This document shows, piece by piece, positions 1-7,662 of a stretch of 64,000 bases of DNA (positions are counted from its first letter, which is position 1; each line of letters opens with the position of its first letter). The translations under genes were made by a program, and so were the position numbers. The stretch is taken from NCBI RefSeq assembly GCF_000340375.1, contig NZ_KB446649.1:214397-278396 (forward strand). Direction: 5' to 3'. Source of the DNA: Eggerthia catenaformis OT 569 = DSM 20559. Lineage in GTDB: Bacteria; Bacillota_I; Bacilli_A; Erysipelotrichales; Coprobacillaceae. The notes beneath the pieces are model-generated. The model was not told the DNA's origin. It did not search any database and saw nothing but the letters and a program-made list of their open reading frames with translations.

Positions 1-55
1 TTAATATGAGAACAGTCATGAATACTGCAAAGCCTTTTTTAATCATTTGTTTCAT
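1..55 (-). CDS. Partial CDS: N-terminal signal peptide of an exported protein
   Basis: Only the first 18 codons are inside the window; the gene runs off the left edge. The start ATG is at 55-53, preceded by an AGAAAGGA ribosome site at about 63-73. The visible peptide, MKQMIKKGFAVFMTVLIL, has a positively charged N-terminus followed by a hydrophobic run, as in a Sec signal peptide or signal anchor. Nothing can be said about the mature protein. A terminator and a tiny ORF lie just upstream (101-181), so expression may be attenuated; that is inference. Confidence 0.5.
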   Translation of the reverse strand, partial: MKQMIKKGFAVFMTVLIL

Positions 56-100
56 AAAATATATTCCTTTCTTATTTCTATTTTTAGTTTTCATGAAAAT

Positions 101-122
101 CAAAAAAGACACTCTCGTGTCT
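101..122 (-). terminator. Rho-independent terminator or attenuator
   Basis: A perfect 6-bp stem (107-112 with 117-122) closes a 4-base loop and is followed on the minus strand by a run of six U (102-107). It lies between the tiny ORF at 146-181 and the exported-protein start at 55, so it would end transcription before that gene unless read through. Confidence 0.7.
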
Positions 123-145
123 GTTAAACTTATTTAATTTCTTAC

Positions 146-181
146 TTATATACATTGATATAAGCTTTTAGATGCAATCAT
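146..181 (-). CDS. Putative 11-residue leader peptide ORF
   Basis: A very strong ribosome site (AAAGGAGGTG, 188-197) sits 8 bases before an ATG at 181 that opens an 11-codon frame, MIASKSLYQCI, ending in TAA at 146-148. A terminator follows at 101-122. The strong site on such a short frame suggests a leader peptide or the remains of a small toxin-like gene. I do not recognise the peptide. The IS at 218-2107 lies only about 20 bases upstream of the ribosome site and may have separated it from its promoter. Confidence 0.3.
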   Translation of the reverse strand: MIASKSLYQCI

Positions 182-217
182 AGGCATCACCTCCTTTAGT
201 ACATTTCTGCAACAAAA

Positions 218-230
218 AAGGGGCTGACCC
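218..230 (+). repeat. Left terminal inverted repeat of the IS
   Basis: AAGGGGCTGACCC; exact reverse complement of 2095-2107. Confidence 0.85.
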
Positions 231-260
231 GGTTAAATAAAACTGAGTAGCTTAAAAATA

Positions 261-290
261 AAAATGCGACGGAGACATCCGACGCATTTT
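261..290 (+). terminator. Hairpin insulating the transposase gene
   Basis: Arms AAAATGCG (261-268) and CGCATTTT (283-290) enclose a second CGGA/TCCG stem with a GACA loop, followed by T residues. It stands just before the transposase -10 (TATAAT, 295-300). Such hairpins are known in IS elements for blocking read-through from outside promoters. Confidence 0.6.
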
Positions 291-306
291 TTTGTATAAT
301 GTTTAT

Positions 307-1917
307 ATGACTAATACAACAGTATACAAAAAAGATTATAGCGTATTTCAGACCTATGCGCTACTCGATTTTACTATTTCTTTCGAGAAAGATGTGCCTC
401 AGGATGATCTTGCACGTACCGTTATTGAGATTACGGAAAGGATAAACATTGGTAAATATGTTAATCTCAATAACCGCAAATCACATGGGCATGATCCAAT
501 GAAATTATTAAGATGTATTTTGTTGGGATTCGCTGAAGACGGTTATATTTCTACACGTGAATTGGAAAATAAAACTATTTCAGATATTAGATATAAATTC
601 TTTACCGGAAACGTATCAATCGGTCACTCAAGTTTCCAGCGTTTTATGCACAATGACCTTCTTATGCCAATTGAAGATATTTTCTATGAACTTAATAAAT
701 TCATAGAAAATGATGACAGAATTGACATGGTTGCAGATATTCTGACTATTGATGGATCTAAGTTTGAAGCAAACGCGAACAAGAATACTTTCGTATGGAA
801 AAAAGCTACAAAACGCTACTATGAAAGAACATGGAAGAAATTCATGAATCTTATCAAGAAGTTAAACAAATTCTTTAAAGCCAACGGCATTGATATATTC
901 TATTCCCAAATAAGAGAGCCTAATCCTGCCTATATGCTTAAAATCGCTGATTGTATTGAAAAATATATGGAGGCTCAGGGAATTCAGATGGTTATTGGAC
1001 GTGGCTATAGAAAGCAGGAAATCCAGAGATTATATGATGAGTTAAAGGATCTATGTATCAAGATATATAAGTATATGATACATTTTGACATATTAGGTGA
1101 TCGTAACAGCTTTTCAAAAACTGATCCGGACGCTACGTTCATGCATATGAAGTGGGACTATTACAATCATACCAATATATTCAAGCCCGGATACAATGTA
1201 CAGCTTGGCATCAGCAGTGGATTTATCAGAAACATTCTCATTACATCTAACGGTAATGACCTTCCTACTTTCATTCCTTTTTTAAAGAAGTATAAGAAGC
1301 ATTATGGAAAGTATCCTTCTATCGTGGTTTGTGATGCCGGATATGGGGACTATGACAACTATAGCTTTTGTGAAGAAAACGATATTGAATATGGATACAT
1401 CAAGTACTCAGGAATTTATAAAAAGCAGGAAAAAGTAACCGAGAAAAATCGATACTTCAAGAGACATCTAAAAAGAAATGACGATGGATTTTTTGTATGT
1501 CCTGAAGGTCATGTGTTTAATCCTGTAAGTCGTAGAGTTGAGAAGCGTGGGCTTTATGACAAGGAAAATATCAAATGTGAATGTGATGGATGCAGTACCT
1601 GTCCTTTCAAGAGTAAGTGTAGCAAAGCTTTGGGAAATAGAACAATGACTGTATGCAAGAAGCTCGAGGATTTTCACGATCACGTTGATGAAGCTATTCA
1701 TACATCTGTCGGTAAGCAGTTAATGCAATCAAGACAGATATATAGTGAGGGTACGTTTGGAATTATTAAACAGGATTATGGATATGAAAGATTACGTCGA
1801 AGAGGCAATTCCAATGTAAAATTTGAATTTTACATGCTCGCAATCGGCTTCAATATCAGGAAGTACCATAATATGATACAAAGCAAAGCCAGGTTAGAGT
1901 GCAAACAGGCCTGCTAG
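307..1917 (+). CDS. IS1182-family transposase (DDE)
   Basis: A 536-residue DDE transposase that would cut and join the ends of the surrounding IS. Recognisable segments are the N-terminal DUF772-type region (residues 40-120), the first catalytic Asp in DGSKFEANAN, the VVCDAGYGD segment with the second Asp, a Cys-rich CPFKSKC stretch (probable zinc knuckle) and the third acidic residue in SEGTFGIIKQDYG. The length matches intact members of the family. I chose ATG 307; the frame is open from a TTG at 292, but that codon lies inside the -10 region. No frameshift or stop interrupts it. Confidence 0.92.
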   Translation: MTNTTVYKKDYSVFQTYALLDFTISFEKDVPQDDLARTVIEITERINIGKYVNLNNRKSHGHDPMKLLRCILLGFAEDGYISTRELENKTISDIRYKFFTGNVSIGHSSFQRFMHNDLLMPIEDIFYELNKFIENDDRIDMVADILTIDGSKFEANANKNTFVWKKATKRYYERTWKKFMNLIKKLNKFFKANGIDIFYSQIREPNPAYMLKIADCIEKYMEAQGIQMVIGRGYRKQEIQRLYDELKDLCIKIYKYMIHFDILGDRNSFSKTDPDATFMHMKWDYYNHTNIFKPGYNVQLGISSGFIRNILITSNGNDLPTFIPFLKKYKKHYGKYPSIVVCDAGYGDYDNYSFCEENDIEYGYIKYSGIYKKQEKVTEKNRYFKRHLKRNDDGFFVCPEGHVFNPVSRRVEKRGLYDKENIKCECDGCSTCPFKSKCSKALGNRTMTVCKKLEDFHDHVDEAIHTSVGKQLMQSRQIYSEGTFGIIKQDYGYERLRRRGNSNVKFEFYMLAIGFNIRKYHNMIQSKARLECKQAC

Positions 1918-1971
1918 AAAAAAGATAATCACACCTGAAAAATGACTTTTCACAACAGTATAGGGATATTG

Positions 1972-1996
1972 CGCCCAAAAAAGGGTGTTTTTTTAT
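1972..1996 (+). terminator. Terminator after the transposase
   Basis: A short GC stem CGCCC/GGGTG (973-977 with 984-988 in the 1 kb block) with a six-A loop is followed by seven T. It lies 55 bases after the transposase stop and inside the IS. Confidence 0.6.
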
Positions 1997-2094
1997 GTGG
2001 TTTCTCATCAATAAATAGAATTGATAAAATGAGTATCAGATAATAAAGAAAAAGAACTGACACCAGCTCAGTGATTAACAAAAATCACTTTACT

Positions 2095-2107
2095 GGGTCA
2101 GCCCCTT
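2095..2107 (+). repeat. Right terminal inverted repeat of the IS
   Basis: GGGTCAGCCCCTT; exact reverse complement of 218-230. A further hairpin (about 2068-2090) lies just inside it. Confidence 0.85.
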
Positions 2108-2133
2108 CATATATTTACTATTTAATCAATACA

Positions 2134-2772
2134 TTATTGAAATCTAGTTCCCCAATTTCCACTTCCAATATTATATTTTTCTATATATTCATCTGCATGA
2201 TTATGTCCCCAAGTTGCCGCAGCTCTGGAAGCCTTGTTTCTTGCTGCAAAGTCATCGTCTCCTGTGTAGGTAGCTGTCTCTTTGTGAATAATATATTCCT
2301 TTCCTGTCTGATCATCCTTAAGCCATACTACGCATGTTACAGTATGAGTAGCAGGCTTGCTTGGCTTTGAAGGCTTGTTAGGCTTAGATGGCTTAGAAGC
2401 AGGCTTGTTTGAACTTGTGCTAGGTTTTTTAGCCGGTGTAGAAGTCTTAGCAGGTGTGCTTGCCTTCTTACCTGAGCTAGAGCTTGAAGCTGTACTAGGC
2501 TTATTGCTAGTAGCCTTTACAGTCTCAGCCTTCCTGCTTGTACTAGATGAAGTACTAGAGCTTGAAGCTGTAGTAGGCTTCTTTTCTGATGTTCCACTGT
2601 TAGTTTGTGGAGCTGTTGTTTCTTCTTTCTTTTCTTCCTGATTGGCTGTTTCTGTCTGAGCAGTCTTGGCCTGAGTATCCTTTGCCTTTGATGTGTCAGC
2701 CTTTTTCTTGCCGCTACATCCGGCAAGCATAATGACTGCCATTGCCAGTGCAATAATTTTTTTGTTTTTCAT
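2134..2772 (-). CDS. Low-complexity lipoprotein with a C-terminal globular domain
   Basis: A 212-residue protein with a lipoprotein signal: MKNKKIIALAMAVIMLAGC, lipobox LAGC, lipidated Cys at 19. Residues 20-140 are a Ser/Thr/Lys/Pro-rich linker with repeated KPSK and KPS units, likely an extended stalk. Residues 142-212 look folded (TVTCVVWLKDDQTGKEYIIH, then a His- and Trp-containing end) but match no family I know. The ribosome site GGAGG lies 7 bases before the ATG. The ATG overlaps by 4 bases the end of a decayed upstream frame (2769-3278), so the two were probably once translationally coupled. The stop is 27 bases from the IS end. Confidence 0.8.
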   Translation of the reverse strand: MKNKKIIALAMAVIMLAGCSGKKKADTSKAKDTQAKTAQTETANQEEKKEETTAPQTNSGTSEKKPTTASSSSTSSSTSRKAETVKATSNKPSTASSSSSGKKASTPAKTSTPAKKPSTSSNKPASKPSKPNKPSKPSKPATHTVTCVVWLKDDQTGKEYIIHKETATYTGDDDFAARNKASRAAATWGHNHADEYIEKYNIGSGNWGTRFQ

Positions 2773-3278
2773 AATTTATCCTCCATGAACTCTAGTTTAT
2801 TTTTTAAGCTTCCTGCCAGGGTATTGTAATCCTCAAACAAACCTTCGGCAGAGTCTTTATTAAGCTTCATAAAGATCTCGGCTTTTTTCAAGGAATATTT
2901 ACAAAGAACGCCTAATAGATCTGTTAGATATTGGGTTTATTTTCTGCTTTAGCAGCTTCATCGGTTCCTTTGATTTTCTTAATATATTTATCAATCGTTC
3001 TTGGCGAACGACCGACCATGCAGGTCACTGACTGTGTTTATCAAGCACATTGATAATTCTTTTTCTTCGCTCGTTCCTTCAGTATGTAAAATCTTCTTGA
3101 ATGAATGTCCCGGCAATTACTTAAATGATCTTCTCTCTGCATGTACACTTGTATTTAACGCTACTATATAATTTTTAAAGATCAGCTGACTGTTCCTCGC
3201 TAGGAACATTGCTGCACATAAGTGAGATAAAGAAGCATTACTTATATGCAGCAATGAACTAATGAAGACTTCCGTTTC
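2769..3278 (-). pseudogene. Frameshifted remnant of an unidentified gene
   Basis: Three minus-strand frames read in succession like one protein: 3278-3117 (ETEVFISSLLHISNASLSHL...), about 3105-3020 (KKILHTEGTSEEKELSMCLI..., shifting into VGRSPRTIDKYIKKIKGTDE), and from about 2940 to 2769 (QYLTDLLGVLCKYSLKKAEI...), with frame changes near 3117, 3020 and 2935. The C-terminal piece ends in TGA overlapping the next gene's ATG (ATGA). The SPRTIDKYIKKIKG stretch resembles a helix-turn-helix recognition helix, but I cannot name the family. The amino-acid composition looks like real coding sequence, which supports recent decay rather than chance ORFs. Confidence 0.5.
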
Positions 3279-3280
3279 TT

Positions 3281-3311
3281 AAAAGAAAAAGGAACGAGAT
3301 GCTCTCGTTCC
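3281..3311 (-). terminator. Terminator of the tRNA cluster
   Basis: An 8-bp stem GGAACGAG/CTCGTTCC (3291-3298, 3304-3311) with a 5-base loop is followed on the minus strand by UUUUUCUUUU (3281-3290). It lies 57 bases after the tRNA-Gly 3' end. Confidence 0.8.
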
Positions 3312-3367
3312 TTAAATGATCTTATTAAAGTAAAATTGTATTAATAGTTATGTTCGATTAATAAAAA

Positions 3368-3441
3368 TGGAGCGGGTGATGGGAATCGAACCCACGTAAT
3401 CAGCTTGGAAGGCTGGGGTTCTACCATTGAACTACACCCGC
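3368..3441 (-). tRNA. tRNA-Gly (TCC)
   Basis: Acceptor arms GCGGGTG/CACCCGC, a T-arm GGGTTCGATTCCC and anticodon loop CTTCCAA with anticodon TCC. The 3' CCA is encoded (3370-3368). Last gene of the cluster. Confidence 0.95.
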
Positions 3442-3450
3442 ATAGGTAGA

Positions 3451-3526
3451 TGGTGACTCGCAGGAGATTCGAACTCCTGACCCTCTGATTAAAAGTCAGA
3501 TGCTCTACCGACTGAGCTAGCGAGTC
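3451..3526 (-). tRNA. tRNA-Lys (TTT)
   Basis: Acceptor arms GACTCGC/GCGAGTC, anticodon stem CTGAC/GTCAG-like with anticodon TTT, T-arm GGAGTTCGAATCTCC, encoded CCA. Confidence 0.95.
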
Positions 3527-3533
3527 ATTAAAA

Positions 3534-3609
3534 TGGCTGGGATAGCTGGATTCGAACCAGCGAAATGACAGAGTCAAAGTCTGTTGCCTTACCGCTTGGC
3601 TATACCCCA
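3534..3609 (-). tRNA. tRNA-Gln (TTG)
   Basis: Acceptor arms TGGGGTA/TATCCCA, anticodon loop CTTTGAC with anticodon TTG, T-arm CTGGTTCGAATCCAG, encoded CCA. The starting T of the acceptor stem is typical of tRNA-Gln. Confidence 0.93.
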
Positions 3610-3619
3610 ACATAAGAAA

Positions 3620-3703
3620 TGGTGGGGAGGGACGGATTCGAACCATCGAACCAAAAGGAACTGAGTTACAGTCAGCCGCGTTTAGCCACTTCGCTACCTC
3701 CCC
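3620..3703 (-). tRNA. tRNA-Tyr (GTA)
   Basis: 84 nt with the long variable arm expected for bacterial tRNA-Tyr; acceptor GGGGAGG/CCTCCCC, anticodon GTA, encoded CCA. Confidence 0.94.
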
Positions 3704-3708
3704 GAAAA

Positions 3709-3784
<76 letters not shown>

Positions 3785-3803
3785 ATATCTTCGTGCATTC
3801 TTA

Positions 3804-3879
3804 TGGTGGGAGCTAACGGGCTCGAACCGCTGACCCTCTGCTTGTAAGGCAGACGCTCTCCCAACTGAGCTAAGCTCCC
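3804..3879 (-). tRNA. tRNA-Val (TAC)
   Basis: Acceptor arms GGGAGCT/AGCTCCC, anticodon stem CTGCC/AGCAG around anticodon TAC, encoded CCA. First gene of the cluster, directly after the promoter. Confidence 0.94.
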
Positions 3880-3896
3880 CTCTTGAATGCCTTTTA

Positions 3897-3925
3897 ATAT
3901 TATCATTTACTCTTTTCTCTGTCAA
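3897..3925 (-). promoter_or_regulatory. Promoter of the tRNA cluster
   Basis: On the minus strand a consensus -35 TTGACA (3925-3920) and a -10 TAATAT (3902-3897) are separated by 17 bases, about 20 bases before the tRNA-Val 5' end. The near-consensus form fits a strong stable-RNA promoter. Confidence 0.75.
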
Positions 3926-3953
3926 TCTTTAATTCATAATTTGTTGATTAGTG

Positions 3954-4838
3954 CTATAAATAATTATAATACTCAAGATAATCACTTAGTTTTCCGGCTA
4001 AGATTTTATCAGTTGCTTTGACATTCTTTAAAAAGCGATAACTCTTAGCACCACTTTCATAAATAATATACAATTTATCCTCATCTACATACATGTTTTC
4101 AGAACATTGATAAATATCTATAAAAGCTCTTTTCTTTAAAGATTTCATAGTCCTTCTATCTATCTGATTTATATAAAGCCTAGAATAATCCTGCTTTCTT
4201 GAATCATTAGAAGATGAATAAAGAATATAGTCTTTATGATGTCTAGAAGCAAAAATAATACCTTGCGTATAATAAGGAAGAAATCCTTTTATAAGTGAGG
4301 ATGATTTGTTTTTTGTAGAAATGATTTCTAAATCTTCATATCTTTTTTCACTATATTTTCCTACATAAATATACCCTTTATCATAAGCTAAAAAACTTGG
4401 CTTCACTTGAGTTTTTAAAAGACTGTCATAATGGACATGATGTGTATTTAAGCCTTTAAGAAGTCTTTGTCTGCTGATGATCTGAATACAATGCTGTGAT
4501 GAATCAGCAATATAAAGTTCTTTCTTATCTTTATTATAGGATATCCCTCCGGCATGGCATTTATTATAAAGACTGATTTCAATAACTTTCTTTGTATCTT
4601 TATGAATCATATAAAGAGTGGAATTCTTTATTTTATTTTTATCATAAGATGAGACAATAAAATAATCATCCATCATAGTAAGCCCTTGAGGAACAAATGA
4701 AGTATTTAACCCCGGAATATCTATTGAATAGCTTTTATATTCTTGCAGTCCTTTTTGATAAATGCTTAAGTCAGGTTTCTTTTCTGAAATACAGCCGAAT
4801 AAACTGCCTATTAAAAATAATAGAATAATCTTTTTCAT
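3954..4838 (-). CDS. Predicted lipoprotein, probably beta-propeller-like
   Basis: A 294-residue exported lipoprotein: MKKIILLFLIGSLFGC gives the lipobox LFGC with lipidated Cys at 16. The rest holds repeated strand-rich units (PQGLTMMDDYFIVSSYDKNK, GGISYNKDKKELYIADSSQH, PSFLAYDKGYIYVGKYSEKR, MYVDEDKLYIIYESGAKSY) of about 45-60 residues with alternating hydrophobic strands, which suggests a propeller such as YncE/SMP-30 type; no catalytic motif is evident. The frame is open 14 codons upstream, but the ATG at 4838 starts the signal peptide and sits one base after the stop of the preceding IIB-ROK gene, so the two form an operon and are probably coupled. Confidence 0.7.
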   Translation of the reverse strand: MKKIILLFLIGSLFGCISEKKPDLSIYQKGLQEYKSYSIDIPGLNTSFVPQGLTMMDDYFIVSSYDKNKIKNSTLYMIHKDTKKVIEISLYNKCHAGGISYNKDKKELYIADSSQHCIQIISRQRLLKGLNTHHVHYDSLLKTQVKPSFLAYDKGYIYVGKYSEKRYEDLEIISTKNKSSSLIKGFLPYYTQGIIFASRHHKDYILYSSSNDSRKQDYSRLYINQIDRRTMKSLKKRAFIDIYQCSENMYVDEDKLYIIYESGAKSYRFLKNVKATDKILAGKLSDYLEYYNYL

Positions 4839-4839
4839 A

Positions 4840-6231
4840 CTATTTATCCAAATAATCAATACAAAGCTTTGTAATGCCATCCAGCATATAAGGACTGGCT
4901 TCTTTAATAAAATAAAAATCAGGAAGGTAGTATTCTGGGATAAAAGAGGATAATTTCTTCTTTATTTCATTCATGTCAGGAGTCATAGGAGATCTTATAG
5001 CGACAGCCTGAGGAGCTAAAGTACATAATGACGGAAGAAGACCTGCACATACAAGTTCTAGGGCTCCCTCCTGTGTCCAAGGAAGGTTATGCAGCTTATC
5101 AGAAAGCTGCATGCGCTCTATAAAAAATTTGATTTCTCCTGCTAAACCTTTTCTTCCTTTTACGATCTTCTTATCAACCAGAATCCCCTGTCCGCCGGCA
5201 TGATAGCCAAAGGGCTGTGTATGGAAAAGAATATCAGAATACTCCGGATGCTCTAATGAGAATCCCATTACTGCCGCATTCGCATTATTTGATACCAGTA
5301 TTTCTATTCCATAATGTTTTTCAAATTCATTTTTAATATCTATTTCATCTTCCTGATATCTTAAATAACGCATCTTTTCTGTTTCATCCACAATACCCGG
5401 AATCGCAATTCCTATTAAATCTATATGTGAATACCTTAATAAAATTGTATCAATAATATCATAAAGATCATAGATATCAAAAGAAGGCTTAATAATCAAA
5501 TTAGAATCAATAATTGTATTCCCCTTATATAAACGATAGTAGGTACGTGTCTGGGCAGTATTTGGCATCATAACTAAAGATAGAATAGATGCTTTTGTAG
5601 ATTCCTTACAATGACATGATACTGTCTTTTTCTTCTGTTTATTTTTAAATGCTTTCACCTCATCATTAATGTAATTAATAACTGTCAAGGTATCATAAGA
5701 AGCAAAGGCTCCGGTTGGTATTTGAAGAACAGGTCTGTCAGTCAGGCTCTCCTGAATACGATGAAGCATATAACCGATCTGTGGAGCTAATAATATAACA
5801 TCATATTTTGTTGCTTCCTGATAAATATTCAAATAAGAAACAGCATCAAAATGCATATCCAGTTCAAGCATTTTAGCTGATTCATTTAAATTCTCAGCAA
5901 ACATAGAGGTTGTCAATCCTGCTGAGCATGATAATAAAATCTGTAAGGTTTTTTCCTCTTTTAATTTTAATAAAGTATCAATCATTTCCCGGTACAGCTG
6001 CTTGGCATGATCAATATTTTTTAATTCAAAATGAAGATAAAACTTAATATTCTCATCTTTTAACGAAACGATTGTAAATTCTACTAATGTGCTTTTATCA
6101 ATATCAGTAAACTGAATAGTAGATACTCCATAATCTGTTTTTAATTCAATAGTATTATCTGATATCTCATTAATAGAATATTCTGTATTCTGATGTTCTT
6201 TAATCCATTTTCTATAATCTAAGCTAATCAT
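4840..6231 (-). CDS. PTS IIB-like / ROK-like fusion protein
   Basis: A 463-residue cytosolic protein with three parts. Residues 1-90 match nothing I know. Residues 95-195 resemble a lactose/cellobiose-type PTS IIB: ILLSCSAGLTTSMF with the phospho-accepting Cys at about 102, then DVILLAPQIGYML. Residues 215-463 resemble the ROK sugar kinase/repressor fold: LIGIAIPGIVD, NNANAAVMGF and GGQGILVDKKIVKGRKGLAGE. In ROK kinases the third motif is normally ENDANAA with a catalytic Asp; here it is SNNANAA. The zinc motif CxCGxxGC is also missing. So sugar sensing rather than phosphorylation is likely (inference). Start ATG 6231 has GGAGAG 6 bases upstream; a further ATG 6 codons earlier lacks a site. 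Followed at once by a lipoprotein gene. Confidence 0.65.
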   Translation of the reverse strand: MISLDYRKWIKEHQNTEYSINEISDNTIELKTDYGVSTIQFTDIDKSTLVEFTIVSLKDENIKFYLHFELKNIDHAKQLYREMIDTLLKLKEEKTLQILLSCSAGLTTSMFAENLNESAKMLELDMHFDAVSYLNIYQEATKYDVILLAPQIGYMLHRIQESLTDRPVLQIPTGAFASYDTLTVINYINDEVKAFKNKQKKKTVSCHCKESTKASILSLVMMPNTAQTRTYYRLYKGNTIIDSNLIIKPSFDIYDLYDIIDTILLRYSHIDLIGIAIPGIVDETEKMRYLRYQEDEIDIKNEFEKHYGIEILVSNNANAAVMGFSLEHPEYSDILFHTQPFGYHAGGQGILVDKKIVKGRKGLAGEIKFFIERMQLSDKLHNLPWTQEGALELVCAGLLPSLCTLAPQAVAIRSPMTPDMNEIKKKLSSFIPEYYLPDFYFIKEASPYMLDGITKLCIDYLDK

Positions 6232-6250
6232 TTTCTTCTCTCCGAACATA

Positions 6251-6502
6251 TTATTTCTTTAAATAACTAATATACTTATTTCCAAAAGCTTCAATACTTT
6301 CTAATACGAGCCTTAGCTCTTTACCAATATCAGTTAATGAATACTCTACTCTTAAAGGTACTTCAGGATAAACAGTCAGACAAATCAATTTATTTTTTTC
6401 CCGGCTTTTTAATTATGTAGATAAAGTAGCCTGTGTCATTTCTATTTCCTTTTCTATCTGATTAAATCTTTTAAAACCATCAGATAAGCATTCTTTATTC
6501 AT
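6251..6502 (-). pseudogene. Truncated HxlR-family regulator
   Basis: The minus strand encodes the C-terminal two thirds of an HxlR winged-helix regulator: GFKRFNQIEKEIEMTQATLS, a TAA stop at codon 30, then LKSREKNKLICLTVYPEVPL and RVEYSLTDIGKELR. The VYPEVPxRVEYSLT signature is diagnostic. The N-terminal CPVEYTLDLIGGKWK-type part is absent, so the gene is both truncated and interrupted. It is divergent from the nitroreductase at 6638, the usual arrangement for an HxlR regulator and its target; that target is therefore probably no longer controlled by it. Confidence 0.8.
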
Positions 6503-6637
6503 TCCGGTACTCTCCTTTTCCATTTTTTAATAAAGCATTTCTCTTGTATTTAGTATAATATCGCCTTATATTTTAAGCAAGTCAGAAAATTAAAGTATAC
6601 TTTTTTTGATAAGAATTACTATTTAAGGAGAAAAACA

Positions 6638-7207
6638 ATGATTACAAAAGGATTAAAAGAAAGAAGAAGTATCTATTCATTAAATAAACAATTACCAGTC
6701 AATGAAGAAGCGGTCATTCAGACTATTCAGGAAGTAGTAGAATACGTTCCTGATGCATTTAATATGAAAAGCCAGAAAGTCTTAGTTGCTTTAGGGGAAA
6801 AACAGGATTTATTATGGGATACCATTTATGATGCTTTTGAAGGAAAAGTTAGCAGAGAAAAAATTAACAGCTTTAAAGCCGCTGCCGGTACAATCCTATA
6901 TTTTATAGATACAAAAATTGTTAAAGGATTGCAGGAACAATATGCCTTATATGCTGATAACTTTCCAATATGGGCACAGCAATCAAATGGTATGCTTCAG
7001 ATTAATATTTGGAGTGCATTAAGAGAGCTAGGAATTGGTGCAAACTTACAGCATTATAATCCGGTTATTGATGAAAAAGTAAAAGCTCTATTTAATATTC
7101 CTGAATATTACCAGTTAATTGCTCAGATGCCTTTTGGAGGTATTGATACTTTACCGGATGAAAAAGAAAAAGAAAACATTAATAAAAGAGTTACTATTGT
7201 CAAATAA
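6638..7207 (+). CDS. Nitroreductase family protein (Frm2-like)
   Basis: A 189-residue flavin-dependent oxidoreductase of the small nitroreductase group related to fungal Frm2/Hbn1. It carries the N-terminal ERRSIYSLNKQ segment that contacts FMN, the PDAFNMKSQ loop, a central helix-rich domain and GANLQHYNPVID plus AQMPFGG near the C-terminus. Such enzymes reduce nitro or quinone-like compounds with NAD(P)H; the true substrate is unknown. AAGGAG lies 8 bases before the ATG. Divergent from a dead HxlR gene. A hairpin follows the stop. Confidence 0.88.
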   Translation: MITKGLKERRSIYSLNKQLPVNEEAVIQTIQEVVEYVPDAFNMKSQKVLVALGEKQDLLWDTIYDAFEGKVSREKINSFKAAAGTILYFIDTKIVKGLQEQYALYADNFPIWAQQSNGMLQINIWSALRELGIGANLQHYNPVIDEKVKALFNIPEYYQLIAQMPFGGIDTLPDEKEKENINKRVTIVK

Positions 7208-7214
7208 GATTATT

Positions 7215-7241
7215 AAAGGAGAATTTAATAAATTCTCCTTT
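7215..7241 (+). terminator. Hairpin after the nitroreductase gene
   Basis: A perfect 12-bp stem AAAGGAGAATTT/AAATTCTCCTTT with a 3-base loop, 7 bases after the stop; the T-run is weak. Confidence 0.6.
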
Positions 7242-7254
7242 AAGCTTTAAAAGT

Positions 7255-7660
7255 ATCTAAAAAGATACTCCATCCGATTACATCCTACAGTCCTTTTAGC
7301 TTTCTTTAAACTATCGCCTGCTTCTTTTTTCTTACAGACAGTTCTTGTAAAGCTTTTTTTGCTTCTTGCCTTAGTCTTCAACCTTCAAACTTTCATCAGC
7401 AGTTTTCCAAAATTCTTTTCTTATCTTCATCACTTTTGAATTACTGCTGTGAATACGCTTCTCTTACTTTAAGCATTGATTTTTGTTACCTATTATAAGA
7501 TTCCCACCATTAATATTTCACATATTAATGATTGCTGTTTCTTATTTTTCAGTAACATTCCTCTTTTTTAGATCTGTAGCCTATGCATAATTGACATCAT
7601 TCACATGTAATCTTACTGAAGTATCTTTATCTAAAGAAGATCTTTTCTTCTTTTCTGATT
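7255..7660 (-). pseudogene. Heavily decayed gene behind a cre-controlled promoter
   Basis: No intact frame exists here, but the minus strand contains short peptide-like stretches in changing frames: DKDTSVRLHVNDVNYA near 7640-7590, EFWKTADESLKVED near 7430-7380, KALQELSVRKK and EAGDSLKKAKR near 7350-7295. They are broken by several stops and shifts. The stretch is downstream of a well-formed promoter at 7663-7691. I cannot identify the ancestor; carbon-source regulation is suggested only by the cre site. Confidence 0.4.
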
Positions 7661-7662
7661 AA

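Larger units (their letters stand above)
218..2107 (+). mobile_element. Complete IS1182-family insertion sequence
   Basis: The element is about 1.89 kb, bounded by 13-bp perfect inverted repeats AAGGGGCTGACCC (218-230) and its complement (2095-2107), and contains one full-length transposase gene (307-1917). An internal hairpin at 261-290 precedes the gene and a terminator at 1972-1996 follows it; both would insulate the transposase from flanking transcription. I see no clear target-site duplication in the flanks. It is inserted between a leader-ORF unit on the left and a lipoprotein gene whose stop codon is 27 bases from the right end. With an unbroken transposase and matched ends, it may still be mobile. 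Confidence 0.9.

Noticed and set aside
292..306. TTG start five codons upstream for the transposase
   Set aside because: The codon lies within the -10 region of the transposase promoter; ATG 307 is more plausible.
2071..2641. Plus-strand frames opposite the lipoprotein gene
   Set aside because: They arise from the low-complexity Ser/Thr/Lys repeats of the real minus-strand gene; no ribosome site.
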